64,000 bases of DNA from Mycogone perniciosa (Eukaryota > Ascomycota > Sordariomycetes > Hypocreales > Hypocreaceae): the NCBI GenBank assembly GCA_025331125.1, contig JAOALB010000166.1, forward strand, positions 48,696 through 112,695, read 5' to 3'. The first letter of the stretch is position 1. Every line of letters begins with the position of its first letter. This document shows, one piece after another, positions 1-10,242 of the stretch. The translations under genes were made by a program, and so were the position numbers. The notes below the pieces were generated by a model. The model did not search any database and was not told the DNA's origin. It saw only the letters and a program-made list of their open reading frames with translations.

Positions 1-623
1 ACGCTGTATTGGCCAATCCTATCCTAAACATTCCATTCCATCACATCCCAGTTATTCAGTCAAAATCACCAACGCCTACACTTGGCATGCGGCTGGCAGC
101 AGAGGTGAGAGAGAGAAATATCCTCACCTTGATGGATGTAATTGGCCCAAAATAGGTAGGATTCTATGCAGAGCCAGAGCAGCAGTGCCCATAATGGGAA
201 TAGGCTGTCAGCTGGACATCTAAACTGTTCCTTCAGTCCGTTCACAACGAACATCACCAAAACGCGGGGCAATAGGCGTACCACTGGCTCTGAAGCCCCG
301 CGCCTACGTTTCCCATTTCATCCGCACGGGTTTCCGAGCACCCGCTGCCATCACGGCTTGACTTGTCTTTGAGCCCGGCCATCCGCGGGACAACTGTGTG
401 GTAAGCCAAGGAAAGGGACGCTTGGATCACGGCCTTTCCAGCAGTATTTAACCTTCGTGTGACTGCCCTACTCCTACCTCACTTGGTGAATCATTGAAAC
501 ATCATAGACTTTGCCTTGCCAGGGCATTGTGTGTTTTCTGTCCGCCTGGCCCCTCAAACCTTCGTTTCGTTTCCATTTACCCTGTGTTCCCCTCCATATT
601 GGACATCTATCGGCATTGGCACA
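1..623. other. Upstream region of the amine oxidase gene
   Basis: No open frame here resembles a protein I can recognise; the short frames lack family motifs. The stretch is best read as promoter and 5' leader of the downstream amine oxidase gene. A weak TATA-like word (gtatttaa) lies near 442-449 and a pyrimidine-rich leader follows to the start codon at 624. No start of another gene can be supported at the left edge. Confidence 0.5.
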
Positions 624-2906
624 ATGACGGCCTCCACGCAAACCCGGCCACACCCTCTGGCCCCACTCTCCGAGGCCGAGCATCTCAAAGCCCGGGATGC
701 CATCATCAAGCTTCACGGCGCTTCAACAACCATCTTCTTCCGATCAATTTACCTCAATGAACCCAGCAAGGCAGAGCTGCTGCCCTTCCTCGAAGCTGAG
801 CATGCCGGCACACTCACTGAGGAGACCAAACGGCCCGCCAGACAGGCCTTGATCGAGCACGATGTCTCGAGGACTGCCCGTTATGAACATGTCTCAGCTG
901 TTGTCGATTTAGAGACTGGCGAGACTGTTTCTACACAGACTGCTGAGACCTCTGCTCAACCATACATTATTCCGTAAGCTGCCAACCCAACATTCTATGG
1001 TGGGAATGCCAGTCTAATAGCAGTTTTAGTGCCGAGTTTGCATTGTTCCAGGGCTTTTGTGTTGAGTCAGATATGTTCAAAGAGGCCATGTCTGAATTCA
1101 CCCTCCCCGAAGGCTTTGATGTCTGCATCGACCCTTGGCCATATGGTGGAGTACATGCCACTGAGGATGTGCCACGATATATGCAAGGCTTGGTCTTTGC
1201 AAAGAACACTGCCAGCAAGAATGACGACTCCAATCACTATGCCTACCCAATTCCCATCATTCCAGTTATGGACTGGTTTACCAAGAAGCTCGTCCGCATT
1301 GAGAGACTAGCAACCGGCGGCGCAGAGGACGGTCTCGAGCCAGCACCCCGAGGGGATAAGCCAAAGAAGCTGTTCGAAAAATCTCAACATGCCGAGTATG
1401 TTCCCGAGTTGCTTGACCTACCCATGCGGAAGGATCTGAAGCCCCTCAACATTGTTCAGCCTGAAGGTGCTTCTTTCACAATCCACCCAGATGGTCTTAT
1501 TGAGTGGCAGAAATGGCGATTCCGTCTCGGCATCACCCCTCGCGAGGGTGCTGTCCTGCATGACGTGTGCTACGACAACCGATCCGTTCTGTACCGTCTC
1601 AGCTTCAGTGAAATGACCGTGCCATATGGCGACCCTCGACCTCCTTTCCAGCGCAAGCAGGCCTTTGACTTTGGTGACGGTGGTATGGGCCGAGCTGCCA
1701 ACAACCTTCAGCTTGGATGCGATTGTCTTGGAGCTATTCACTACGTCGACTCTCATCTAACCCAGCCTGATGGTTCGCCCGCTCCAGCTCCAGCCTTGGT
1801 CTGCCTCCACGAGCAGGACAATGGCATCCTGTGGAAGCATACCAACTTCAGGACGAACCGCGCCGTTGTGACCCGAAACCGAGAGTTCGTGGTGCAGTTC
1901 ATCACAACTCTGGCGAATTATGAATACATCTTTGCCTTCAAGCTCGATCTCGCCGGTCAGATCACCTTGGAAACCCGAGCCACGGGTATTGTGAGCGTGG
2001 TCGGCATCGATGAGGGAAAGAAGAGCCTTTATGGAAACGTTGTTTCTCCAGGCGTCCTCGCACAGAACCACCAGCACATCTTTGCCGTGCGAATCGATCC
2101 CGCTATAGATACATTCAAGGGTGATGAGACCCAGGTCGTCATTGAGGAGAGCCACGGCCAGAAAATCGACCCCAAGACCAACCCGTTCGGAAACTTCTAC
2201 CTCAACACGCGCAAGGTCGTGGAGAAAGCCACATGGATAGACGCCGAGCCACGCCTCAACCGCCTCCTTAAGTTCGAGAGTACTGTAAAGAAGAACGAAA
2301 TCTCCGGCAAGAACGTTGCTTACAAGCTCGTATCGCCCACGACACAACTTCTTCTTGCCGACCCTGAGAGCACTGTCGCCCAGCGCGCGCAGTTTGCCCA
2401 GCACAACTTGTGGGTTACGGGATACCGGGACGGCGAGCTCTGGGCTGCGGGCGAGTTTACGAATCAGAGCAAGAAAGAGATTGGAGGTGTGGCGGATATG
2501 GTGAAGCGTGGTGATAGGCTTACTGCCAACGATGGGGAGGGCGCTGGTGCGAAGAGCAGCCCCGTTGTGTGGAGTGTATTTGGATTGACGCACAACCCTC
2601 GTGTCGAGGATTGGCCAGTCATGTAAGTGCATACATATGTCGAGCATTTCATGAGGAACTTCTGATACTAACTTGTCCAGGCCGGTTGAGATTCATCAGA
2701 TGCACATCCGTCCGACGGACTTCTTCACTGTCAACCCTGCGCTCGACGTTCCCTCTACCAAGAACGAGGCCAGCGTGCTGCTGTCCTCTTGCTGTAGCAA
2801 TGGAGCGTCTGAGATGAGAGCAGCACAGCATGATCCGGTTAGGCATCTGCAGGGAGGAGGGCCAGCTATTGATGCCAAAGAAGCCGGTGCTAATGTGGAT
2901 AGATAG
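624..2906 (+). CDS. Copper-containing (TPQ) primary amine oxidase, three exons
   Basis: Oxidatively deaminates primary amines to aldehyde, ammonia and H2O2. Exons 624-973, 1024-2622 and 2681-2906 join in frame to 724 residues. Intron 1 (50 bp) has donor GTAAGC and acceptor CAG with branch-like tctaatag; intron 2 (58 bp) has GTAAGT, a perfect TACTAAC branch at 2666-2672 and CAG. Visible motifs: the topaquinone precursor tyrosine Y416 in N-Y-E, the catalytic-base Asp D332 (AFDFGDGG), copper ligands H466-Q-H468 and H640 (THNPRVEDWPVM), and the PVEIHQMHIRP block after it. The 84-residue spacing D332-Y416 equals that of the well-studied Arthrobacter enzyme (D298-Y382). The N-terminal part carries LPEGFDVCIDPWPYGG. 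No signal peptide or clear PTS1 is seen, so it is probably intracellular. The ATG at 624 is the first in the frame that gives a family-like N terminus. It is convergent with the NAD gene at its 3' end. The gene looks intact. Confidence 0.96.
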
Positions 2907-2983
2907 ACGACAGGGTGGAGGGACTGAGCAAGACCTTAGCAGGGATATTCGTATTGGATATACACGATGAAAGTCATTTTATG

Positions 2984-2989
2984 AATAAA
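2984..2989 (+). terminator. Possible polyadenylation signal of the amine oxidase gene
   Basis: An AATAAA hexamer lies 78 bp after the amine oxidase stop codon, in the 238-bp tail-to-tail spacer with the quinolinate phosphoribosyltransferase gene. Fungal poly(A) signals are degenerate, so this is suggestive only. Confidence 0.4.
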
Positions 2990-3144
2990 ATAGTCCTCAC
3001 TCTACTACCCCTTTTGTTTAATGTCATGGTGTTGTCTTTACGCGATGGTCGTTTTCCCGACACAAGATACTGGAAATCTTTTTGCTTGTATTTGTATGAT
3101 TATATAGGTACATATGTTTTACATTACCGCCCCGGCCAAGGCAG

Positions 3145-4092
3145 TTAATGCTCAATCTTCAAGGAGAAGTCGACGTGTGGAACACCCTGGTGGATCGAAC
3201 TGGTGGAAATGATATCGACATCTGCTCATCAATCAGCCTTCTGTCCACCCGTCACAAACAAATCACGATCAAACTTACCCTGGCAAACATACGGAGCGAC
3301 ATTATCCGCCTTCAACCCTCCAGATACCTCGAGTAAAAACTGCCTCTTCCCCGCCCACCTCTCCTTCAAGCTCCTCGCCGCAATCTTGACCCCATCGCCC
3401 GTAAAGTTATCCAGCATCACCACGTCCGCGCCCGCCGCAATCGCCTCGTCCGCCTCCGCCTCGCTCTGCACTTCGACCTCGATCTTGACGCTGAAGCCGC
3501 CGACGGATTTGGCTGCTGCGACGGCGTCCGTGATGCTGCCCCGGCTCCATACGTGGTTGTCCTTGAGCATGATCATGGAGCTTAGATCCATCCTGTGCGC
3601 GTCCGCGCCGCCGACTAACATGCCGTATTTCTCGACCAAGCGAAAGCCCGGCGTTGTCTTGCGCGTACCGGCGAGGACGCCTTTGTATCCTGCTTCGCGC
3701 AATTTGGACACCAGCTCGTGACTCCTACTCGCAATGCCCGAACACCTCGCTAATGTATTCAAAGCCACGCGCTCGCCCAGTAAAATCCCCCTCACGGGCC
3801 CTCTCACGGTTGCGACCTTCATCTTGCCGTTGTTGGAGGACAGGTCCAGCACAGAGCCCTCGTCGGCGTGCCACTCGACGGTGCAGCCGCATTGTGTGAA
3901 GACCTCGTCGAAGAACGGCCGGCCGGCGATGATGCCGGCGGATTTGCCCCAGAGGGTGGCGATGCGCGGGGATTCGCCGACGACGAAGCCGGCGTAGTCG
4001 AAGGAGGGCGTGTCTTCGGCGAGCCAGGAGGTGACTTGGGTTTTCCAGCTGGGGGGGAGGAGGGCGGCGAGAGAGGGGGCAGAGGAGGACAT
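3145..4092 (-). CDS. BNA6: Quinolinate phosphoribosyltransferase (nicotinate-nucleotide pyrophosphorylase, carboxylating), two exons
   Basis: Converts quinolinate and PRPP to nicotinate mononucleotide, CO2 and PPi, the step where de novo (kynurenine-derived) synthesis enters the NAD pathway. Exon 1 is 4092-3279, exon 2 is 3221-3145, and the 57-bp intron 3278-3222 starts GTAAGT and ends GAGCAG; the joined protein has 296 residues, usual for the family. The splice is supported because exon 2 restores the conserved C terminus DIISTSSIHQGVPHVDFSL, which a read-through frame would replace by unrelated residues and an early stop. Motifs: GERVALNTLARCSG (106-119), TRKTTPGFR (143-151), HR (167-168), MLKDNH (175-180), KIEVEV (203-208), MLDNF (226-230) and SGG (257-259), matching substrate-binding residues of type II PRTases. 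No targeting sequence is obvious, so it is likely cytosolic. Single-copy housekeeping gene, apparently intact. Confidence 0.96.
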
Positions 4093-4522
4093 TTTTGGTA
4101 GCGGATTGGGGATATAGACGATGCGCAGAGAGAAGAGATATGCCGGGAGGAGGGTGGCAGAGAGAAGATGTATGGCGGTTGGAAAAGCTGCGATGACGGA
4201 GGTTTCGGCTCAGAACGGGCGGCTTCAAGTCGGAGCTCAAAGGTGGGGGCGGGGCAGTCGGCTACAGTCATCGGTGCATCTCCCGCCCAATTCCGATCTC
4301 CGAATACTAGCACTACCTTATAATACTGGTGATCAGACAGATCTGATGATGCATTCATGATTTGATTTTGGTAAAAATTACATTTATTTTCATTAATTAG
4401 GAGGCCGTATCCATGTCCCATTCCCTTGTTCTAGAACGCCGGGGAAATGCAATCCGGTTCATACGGCTTCCCATATCATCAAGTCATTCAAAGGACTTCA
4501 TATTACTCGCTGATTGCTTGCT
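4093..4522. other. Intergenic: promoter of the NAD gene and 3' flank of the GT8 gene
   Basis: 430 bp between the start of the quinolinate phosphoribosyltransferase gene and the stop of the glycosyltransferase gene, both on the minus strand. It should hold the promoter of the former and the 3' end of the latter. The half next to the NAD gene is purine-rich on the plus strand. I see no additional gene; the open frames here overlap the NAD gene start in the wrong frames. Confidence 0.5.
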
Positions 4523-5855
4523 TCATCTACGTGGTGGAACGGATGGCACGTCCTCGAGCTTGGGTCTAGGCTTCTTGGCGCAAAGCAACTGTAATAACAA
4601 GTCAGCATTTGAGTCACATGAATAAGAGTGGCAGTCAGTCTCAGCCTCACCCCTTTCCTCTCCCTGAAATCGACATAAATGCCATTCCAGATCTTCCTCT
4701 CAGTGCAGTCTTCCTGACCATCCGCCTTGGTTTTGCATTCAGGCTGCATCTTTTCGATGTTCTCTAGCCCTCCCTCGTCTAGGTCTACCCAAGGCTTGGG
4801 CACGGGGTAATCAGAGAAGTGCACCGTCTTGGTCTCCTTGAAAACGGCCATTGGATCCCATTCCTCGATATCAGAGCCTAGATACGTGTGGTGGTCCTTC
4901 ATGCGAAACTCGGCGGTGAGCATGCTGTATGGCCGGTGTGGAAGGACAAGCGCGCTGTCAAGATACAACTTGTTGATAATTTCCATGTCGTACTCGTACT
5001 TTTCGGCGGTCTTGGTAGCGTTGAGAATGCGCATAAACTCCGTTTTGCTGGGTTGAATAAGCATGAAGTGCGATGAGAGGATCTTCTTTGGGGGGTTTTT
5101 GTCGAGCAGCCAATATGCCCGTGGCATGGCAATTGGACACGGCGGCATGAGGAAGAGCTCATCCATGTGCTGAAGGACAGTCATGTCAGAGTCGAGGGAT
5201 ATGACACGATCATATTGGGTTTGGTTGAAAGCGAGCAGCTTGGTGAAGGAGTTGGCCCATGTGCCTATAGAAGTGAGCAATGGAACAGACAAAAAAAAAG
5301 AATTACGCACATATACAAATGGAGGGAGGGGGCTCGAAACATACTGTCAGATGTGTATTTATGCTGAACTTTGATTGGAATCAGCTTCGCATTATACTCA
5401 TCTCTCGCCTTGATCAAGAGATCCGCATCGTGTGAACCACCTCCGTCCTTGGCAGTGGGGTCCCAGAGCATCTTGGCCGGATACATCAAGGCTCTGTCGG
5501 CACGGCTGCCGAGTTGATGTAACCTTTCAAAGAGCATAACGGAATTGCAAAGGTAATTGCTGTTCGTGACATATTGAGTGTACGCGAACCGGGACCAGTC
5601 GATGCCGCTGTCATTGCCAGAGCCAGTCGGGGTTTGGCCACCATTCCCTGTCAGTTGCGTCGATCCATGCGCAGTGCTCACAATGCTGTGACTGTCGCCG
5701 TATATTGCTTCTAGTTTGTACGATGATGAGTTGCGTATAAATAGCATGAGAACAACCGTAACAAATGCAATGAGCAACACACGGCCTCTGCGGGAGAACA
5801 GGACCATGCCACAGTGGGCCATCGTTTTTTCAAGGCTGGCCGGCATGATGCCCAA
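4523..5855 (-). CDS. Type II membrane GT8-like glycosyltransferase (fungal Gnt1/glycogenin-like), three exons
   Basis: Predicted nucleotide-sugar-dependent transferase of the Golgi. Exons 5855-5345, 5264-4651 and 4588-4523 join to 396 residues. Introns are 80 bp (GTATGT...TATAG) and 62 bp (GTGAGG, branch tgctgac, TACAG); both keep the frame and remove in-frame junk. The protein has a short basic N terminus, one hydrophobic anchor at about residues 25-40 (VLLIAFVTVVLMLFI), a Gly/Ser-rich stem, then a GT-A fold start (AYTQYVTNSNYLCNSVMLFE, 91-110). The metal-binding D-x-D is DSD at 195-197 after AFNQTQYDRVISL. Further family-like blocks are HFMLIQPS and HFSDYPVPKPW. In Kluyveromyces lactis, Gnt1 adds GlcNAc to mannan chains; fungal relatives are usually annotated glucose N-acetyltransferase or nucleotide-diphospho-sugar transferase. 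The exact donor cannot be told from sequence. The first ATG (5855) is used; one of the later ATGs at residues 4, 12 or 17 would also leave the anchor intact. Confidence 0.88.
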
Positions 5856-7059
5856 GATCTGAAATCAGGGTCGACTTCCAGACCGAAGCCGAGGCATCAT
5901 AAAACGAGTGAGAGAGTTGGACGAAGGGGAAAGGCGGGGTTTTAGGTAAAAAGAGTGAAAAGGAATGCCTATGAAAAGCGAAGGAATAATATGGCAGTGT
6001 CTCATTCAAGTGGCTATTAATATGTCTCGTACTCCGGGCATTAGCTAGACAGGATTGCGTTGGACGAATGGAGCGGAAGGAGCTGGAAAGTGGAATTATC
6101 TGTGGTGCTAGGAATGGAAAACTGGAGACTCGGCTCGTGTCACTGCTAAGAGACGCGCTATGATCCTTCTCACTATCTGTCTGATATCAAAGTCGCAGAA
6201 AACGCGAGGAATATTCTTCAGAATCTGGCATTTTGAACTGGTTGATTGGGTTCATACGGGGGAGTAGAGAGGCTCAGATGGCATCTACTAGGAAGATCTG
6301 GTGATGAAATTTGCACCAGCCATGTTTCACAGCACATACAGAGCTGTTTCTTTCCACCACTCTCTCACGCATTTCGGGTATCGTTGCTGGGCACAAGATA
6401 TTACCGTTTATCCGGAAGGCCAGCAACACCAGAAGTCGAGCCCATCGCAAACGAATCGCGGCGTTAACGGGAAATGGTGTTGATAGAAATGGTGTTAAGA
6501 AAACATGGCGTTGCGGATGCATTCACTCCGTACTTCGTACACGTACTCAATACGGAGTAGTACGAGTACGAAGTCGACTAGTTGCTCTACAGCGCTTAAA
6601 ATGGACATGGAATAAAAATCTGCAGAGCTCTCAGAAACGCATATTTTGTATTGTAGTAAGTAGTACTTCGTATTAACACTAGGTAATTCAATTGGTGTCG
6701 CCTTTACAGATTTACGAATAAAGCCATACTGAACCCTTACCGTGTGGAAAACCCCCCAGCGTACGGAGTACTTCATAGTGCCTTTTTTACGCGTACATGC
6801 GGACCTCCCCAACTGTGGGCTTCGGCTGGTTCCTCTAGCGCTATGGCTGACCTTCTGGACAACGGCTGCACGGAGCTTTATTAACCGTCATCCCCACTGT
6901 GTTTTAGTGATCGCTTTGGAGCCTAACTAAAGGACACTCGATTTAGGACTGGACCTCGGAACTTATGCGAAGCACCTACTACGAGATTACTGATCGCATC
7001 ACACTGAAACATCGCTCTTGATTCACTCTTCAGGACCAAACAACGACATCTGTGCCACC
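5856..7059. other. 1.2-kb divergent spacer between the GT8 and TPR genes
   Basis: Two genes are transcribed away from this spacer, so it should contain two promoters. No convincing protein is encoded. Its most visible structure is a cluster of the words TACGGAGTA/TACTCCGTA and related GTAC-rich half palindromes between about 6520 and 6780. A run of CCCCCC occurs near 6753. Confidence 0.55.
6525..6770. repeat. Cluster of TACGGAGTA-type short palindromic repeats
   Basis: ACTCCGTA at 6525-6532, TACGGAGTA at 6551-6559 and TACGGAGTA at 6762-6770, with interspersed tacttcgta/tacgagtacg variants. The same 9-mer recurs near 10.5-10.7 kb and 11.2 kb and is absent from the coding exons I inspected. 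This suggests a dispersed short repeat or a binding site in non-coding DNA; its role is unknown to me. Confidence 0.6.
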
Positions 7060-8745
7060 ATGGGGAACTACGGAAAGTGTTTAGACGGCGAATACTACGA
7101 CCTGGGCGATTTCCATCGTCCTGTAACCACCAGCAACCCCAACACGCAGACATGGTTCAACCGCGGCTTGGTTTGGTGCTATGGCTTCAACCATGAGGAG
7201 GCGGCCAAATGCTTCGAGCGCGCCATCGCGCACGATCCGGGCTGTGTCATGGCATACTGGGGCCTGGCGTACTCTCTCGGTCCCAACTACAACAAGCCTT
7301 GGGAGCTTTTCGGAAGACGTGAACGACAAACCACTGCGGAGCGCACCCATCATGCCATTGAGAAGGCCAAGGCTTGCGCCGCAGCAGCCTCTCCCGTTGA
7401 ACAGGCCCTCGTTGATGCCCTCAGTTTTCGATATCCAGCAGCCCAGGCCCCGTCAAAGACAGACCGCCCGATATGGAATCGCGAGTATGCCGATGCCATG
7501 AGTGCAGTTTCGGCGCGGTTCCCGGACGACTTAGATGTTGCCACCCTGTATGCCGACGCCATGATGAACCTCACTCCCTGGGCATTGTGGGATATTAAAA
7601 CCGGAAACCCGGCATCAGGAGCCCGTACAGTAGAGACGAAGCGTGTGCTAGAACATGCCATGTCTCTCGAAGGCGGTAATCGACATCCCGGTCTGCTGCA
7701 TCTATACATCCATCTCATGGAAATGTCCAACACCCCAGAAGCTGCCATGCCTGTTGCCAATCTCCTGCGCGGACTCGTTCCGGACTCTGGACACTTGAAC
7801 CACATGCCAAGTCACCTCGATATCCTCGTTGGGGATTATGCCCGAGCCGTCCTCGCCAACGCCGACGCCATTCGTGCAGATGAAAAGTTCCTGGCCCGCG
7901 AGGGGCCGATGAATTTCTACACGCTCTACCGAAGTCACGATTACCATTTCCTTCTCTACTCTGCCATGTTTTCCGCTCAGTCCCAGGCCGCCCTAGATGT
8001 TGTGCAGCAGCTAAAGGCGAGCTTTTCCGAGGAGCTGCTCCGCATCGAGACACCTCCTATGGCAGACTGGCTAGAAGCCTTCCTCGCTATGCGCGTCCAT
8101 GTGCTGATCCGATTTGGTCGCTGGACAGATATTCTCGCCTTGAATCTTCCTACAGACCAGGACCTCTACTGTGTGACGACAGCTCTGACACATTATGCCA
8201 AGGGAATGGCTCTGGCGGCTCTGGGACGGCTGGAGGAAGCACGAGCGCAGCGTGCTCTTTTCTCGGAAGCTGTTCCAAGAGTGAAACCGTCTCGAACATT
8301 GTTCAACAACAAATGCGTCGACATTCTAGGCGTAGCTGAGGCTATGCTCGATGGTGAGATCGAGTATCGATCCGCAAATTACAACACTGCCTTTGCGCAC
8401 CTGCGGGAATCCATTGTTCTGTACGACGGCCTGCCTTTCGATGAGCCCTGGGGCTGGATGCAGCCAGCAAGACATGCATACGGCGCTCTTCTGCTCGAGC
8501 AGGGGCACGTCCAGGAAGCCTTGGAGGTGTACAGCGGAGACTTGGGCATTGACAACTCCCTACCGCGTGTACATCAGCATCCGAATAATGTCTGGGCTCT
8601 GCATGGGTACCACGAGTGCTTGGTCAGACTGGGCCGAGCATCAGAAGCAAAAGCTATTGAACCGAAGTTGAAGGCTGCCATGGAGGTGGCCGATGTACCT
8701 ATCACCTCGTCATGTTTTTGTAGATTGCGGACGGCAAAGATATAG
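7060..8745 (+). CDS. TPR-domain protein of unknown role (TTC38-like architecture), single exon
   Basis: 561 residues from the ATG at 7060, which sits in a near-ideal context (GCCACCATGG). The frame is open slightly upstream but without an ATG. TPR-like helix pairs are seen at about 31-64 (WFNRGLVWCYGFNHEEAAKC), around 374-405 (YAKGMALAALGRLEEARAQ), about 474-497 (GALLLEQGHVQEALEVYSGD) and about 514-540. The central part has LLHLYIHLMEMSN and HLNHMPSHLDILVGDY, conserved in this family of fungal and bacterial TPR proteins; the clustered His residues (HxxHMPxH) look like a possible metal or cofactor site, which is inference. There is no signal peptide or membrane segment, so it is probably cytosolic. 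It ends in SSCFCRLRTAKI. It is divergent from the GT8 gene and convergent with the monooxygenase gene, so no operon-like link is implied. Function is not known from sequence. Confidence 0.85.
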   Translation: MGNYGKCLDGEYYDLGDFHRPVTTSNPNTQTWFNRGLVWCYGFNHEEAAKCFERAIAHDPGCVMAYWGLAYSLGPNYNKPWELFGRRERQTTAERTHHAIEKAKACAAAASPVEQALVDALSFRYPAAQAPSKTDRPIWNREYADAMSAVSARFPDDLDVATLYADAMMNLTPWALWDIKTGNPASGARTVETKRVLEHAMSLEGGNRHPGLLHLYIHLMEMSNTPEAAMPVANLLRGLVPDSGHLNHMPSHLDILVGDYARAVLANADAIRADEKFLAREGPMNFYTLYRSHDYHFLLYSAMFSAQSQAALDVVQQLKASFSEELLRIETPPMADWLEAFLAMRVHVLIRFGRWTDILALNLPTDQDLYCVTTALTHYAKGMALAALGRLEEARAQRALFSEAVPRVKPSRTLFNNKCVDILGVAEAMLDGEIEYRSANYNTAFAHLRESIVLYDGLPFDEPWGWMQPARHAYGALLLEQGHVQEALEVYSGDLGIDNSLPRVHQHPNNVWALHGYHECLVRLGRASEAKAIEPKLKAAMEVADVPITSSCFCRLRTAKI

Positions 8746-8994
8746 CCAGTGTTGGAATGAATGGAGTCAACGGTGACTCTCATGCACAGCACCCCTTTCC
8801 GTGTAAGTCGAGTATCACGCCATAAGGGACGTACAATTAAATTTGTGGCGGGCCAGAAGAAACAATGCATGATTAATATGCTAGCTATGAATGAGGAAAT
8901 TACAACCCTTTTATGTCTCTGGGCGTTGAGAAATAACAGGCAACAAGGTGTAGGTACCTCATCCCTAACAAAGCACACCCAAGTCCCGCTCCTT
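8746..8994. other. Short convergent spacer between the TPR and monooxygenase genes
   Basis: 249 bp separating two tail-to-tail stop codons. It should hold both 3' UTRs and poly(A) sites; I see no gene or conserved structure in it. Confidence 0.5.
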
Positions 8995-10242
8995 TCAGAT
9001 CTTCAACTCGGGATACGCTGGCAACTTCCACCCCGAATCCAACCCCGTCTCCAACTCATCCACATTATCCGGCATCAGCCCCAACTTGATGAAAAGTCGC
9101 AGAGATGACCCAAAGAACCAAATCGCAAACTTCGTCTTCGGCATCACCCACCCCGGCACCCCAGCAGGCAATGTCTGCGTCTTCTTTACGAACGGTCTCA
9201 TCGTTTTCTCATATGCCTTCAGCGCAGCCCCCACGTCGCCTTGATGTTTGCTCATCTCCCCTGCGAGCACATACGCCGCTACCAGTGCGAGACTTGTCCC
9301 CATGCCTGTCATGGCGGACGGACAAAACCCTGCGTCACCGAGGAGGACGACGCGTCCGCTGGACCAGGAGGTGCTTTTGCGTTGTAAACATTCTTGCGCG
9401 TAGAAATCATCCGCCTTGTGCATGCCCTCCAGGATGCGCGATGCCTGCCATCCCGCTCCTTCAAAGGTCTTTGCGAAAAATGCCTTTTGGGCTGCGATGT
9501 CTTGTGTGAACGCGGCTTGCATCTCCTTTCCGCAAGCCATAGTCATCAGATATGCTTGTCCCACGTCCTTCCCGTACCGCCCCGTTTGTATGAGGCGCCG
9601 CCCGGGTGCTTGATATGCCGAGGTAATGTTGTCATCCTCTGGTTCGCGCGGGATGGTGAACAAACTGATATACACGCCCAACGAGAGCGACTGGTCCTTG
9701 ATTCCCGTCTCTTCCATCATTTGCTTGCGTATCTTTGAATTCTGCCCATCCGCGGCAACGAGCAGATCATATCTCTCCACCCTCCCATCTGAAAACGTCA
9801 CCTCCACCTCGTCCCCAATGTTCTTCCACTCCTCCACAGTGACGCCAAAGCGATACTCAGTCTTCTCTTTCGAAGCGTCGTATAAAATATGGCATAATTG
9901 TGCCCTAATAACCTCAATCTCACTGGTAAACTTCGTCGGCGGACCCTTCCTGTCACGCTCCTCGCCGACCTCTGCCCTCCCCATCTGAGCGATAGTCTTG
10001 CCCTGTGCATTAACAAGTCGAAATCCAGCATCATCCACGTTGTGTTGCTGGATTTCATCTAGTATGCCCATCTTCTCAGCCACTTGGATGGCTTGATTCC
10101 GCAGGTAGATCTGATGTCCGTTTGTGCGAAGGGCAGGCGAGCGATCGACGATGGTGCATGTGTGGCCCAGACGGGAGAGCCAATATGCAGTGGCCGGGCC
10201 GGCGATGCCAGCGCCAGATATGAGGATCCGGAGAGGTGACAT
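8995..10242 (-). CDS. FAD-dependent monooxygenase (PHBH-fold aromatic hydroxylase type), single exon
   Basis: 415 residues. An N-terminal Rossmann motif GAGIAG at 10-15 (RILISGAGIAGPATAYWL) is followed by an acidic/arginine NAD(P)-FAD stretch (IVDRSPALRTNGHQI), the class A flavoprotein DG motif ADG at 164-166 (LLVAADGQNSKIR) and the GD motif at 302-303 (VVLLGDAGFCPSAMTGMGTS), all in the expected order and spacing. This fold uses NAD(P)H and O2 to hydroxylate or epoxidise aromatic or polyketide substrates; closest in look to the TetX/FAD-binding domain 3 group. The C-terminal helix (FAIWFFGSSLRLFIKLGLM) is hydrophobic and could contact a membrane, but it is not a clear anchor. No other biosynthetic genes stand beside it, so a secondary-metabolite role is not supported here. 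The first ATG gives the canonical N terminus. Gene intact. Confidence 0.92.
   Translation of the reverse strand: MSPLRILISGAGIAGPATAYWLSRLGHTCTIVDRSPALRTNGHQIYLRNQAIQVAEKMGILDEIQQHNVDDAGFRLVNAQGKTIAQMGRAEVGEERDRKGPPTKFTSEIEVIRAQLCHILYDASKEKTEYRFGVTVEEWKNIGDEVEVTFSDGRVERYDLLVAADGQNSKIRKQMMEETGIKDQSLSLGVYISLFTIPREPEDDNITSAYQAPGRRLIQTGRYGKDVGQAYLMTMACGKEMQAAFTQDIAAQKAFFAKTFEGAGWQASRILEGMHKADDFYAQECLQRKSTSWSSGRVVLLGDAGFCPSAMTGMGTSLALVAAYVLAGEMSKHQGDVGAALKAYEKTMRPFVKKTQTLPAGVPGWVMPKTKFAIWFFGSSLRLFIKLGLMPDNVDELETGLDSGWKLPAYPELKI

Noticed and set aside
1757..2647. Long open frame antisense to the amine oxidase (296 codons)
   Set aside because: It is the complement of a well-supported exon; codon structure of the sense gene explains it.
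3725..4421. Arg/Pro-rich minus-strand frames overlapping the start of the NAD gene
   Set aside because: They are out-of-frame readings of the real quinolinate phosphoribosyltransferase exon and its G+C-rich promoter.
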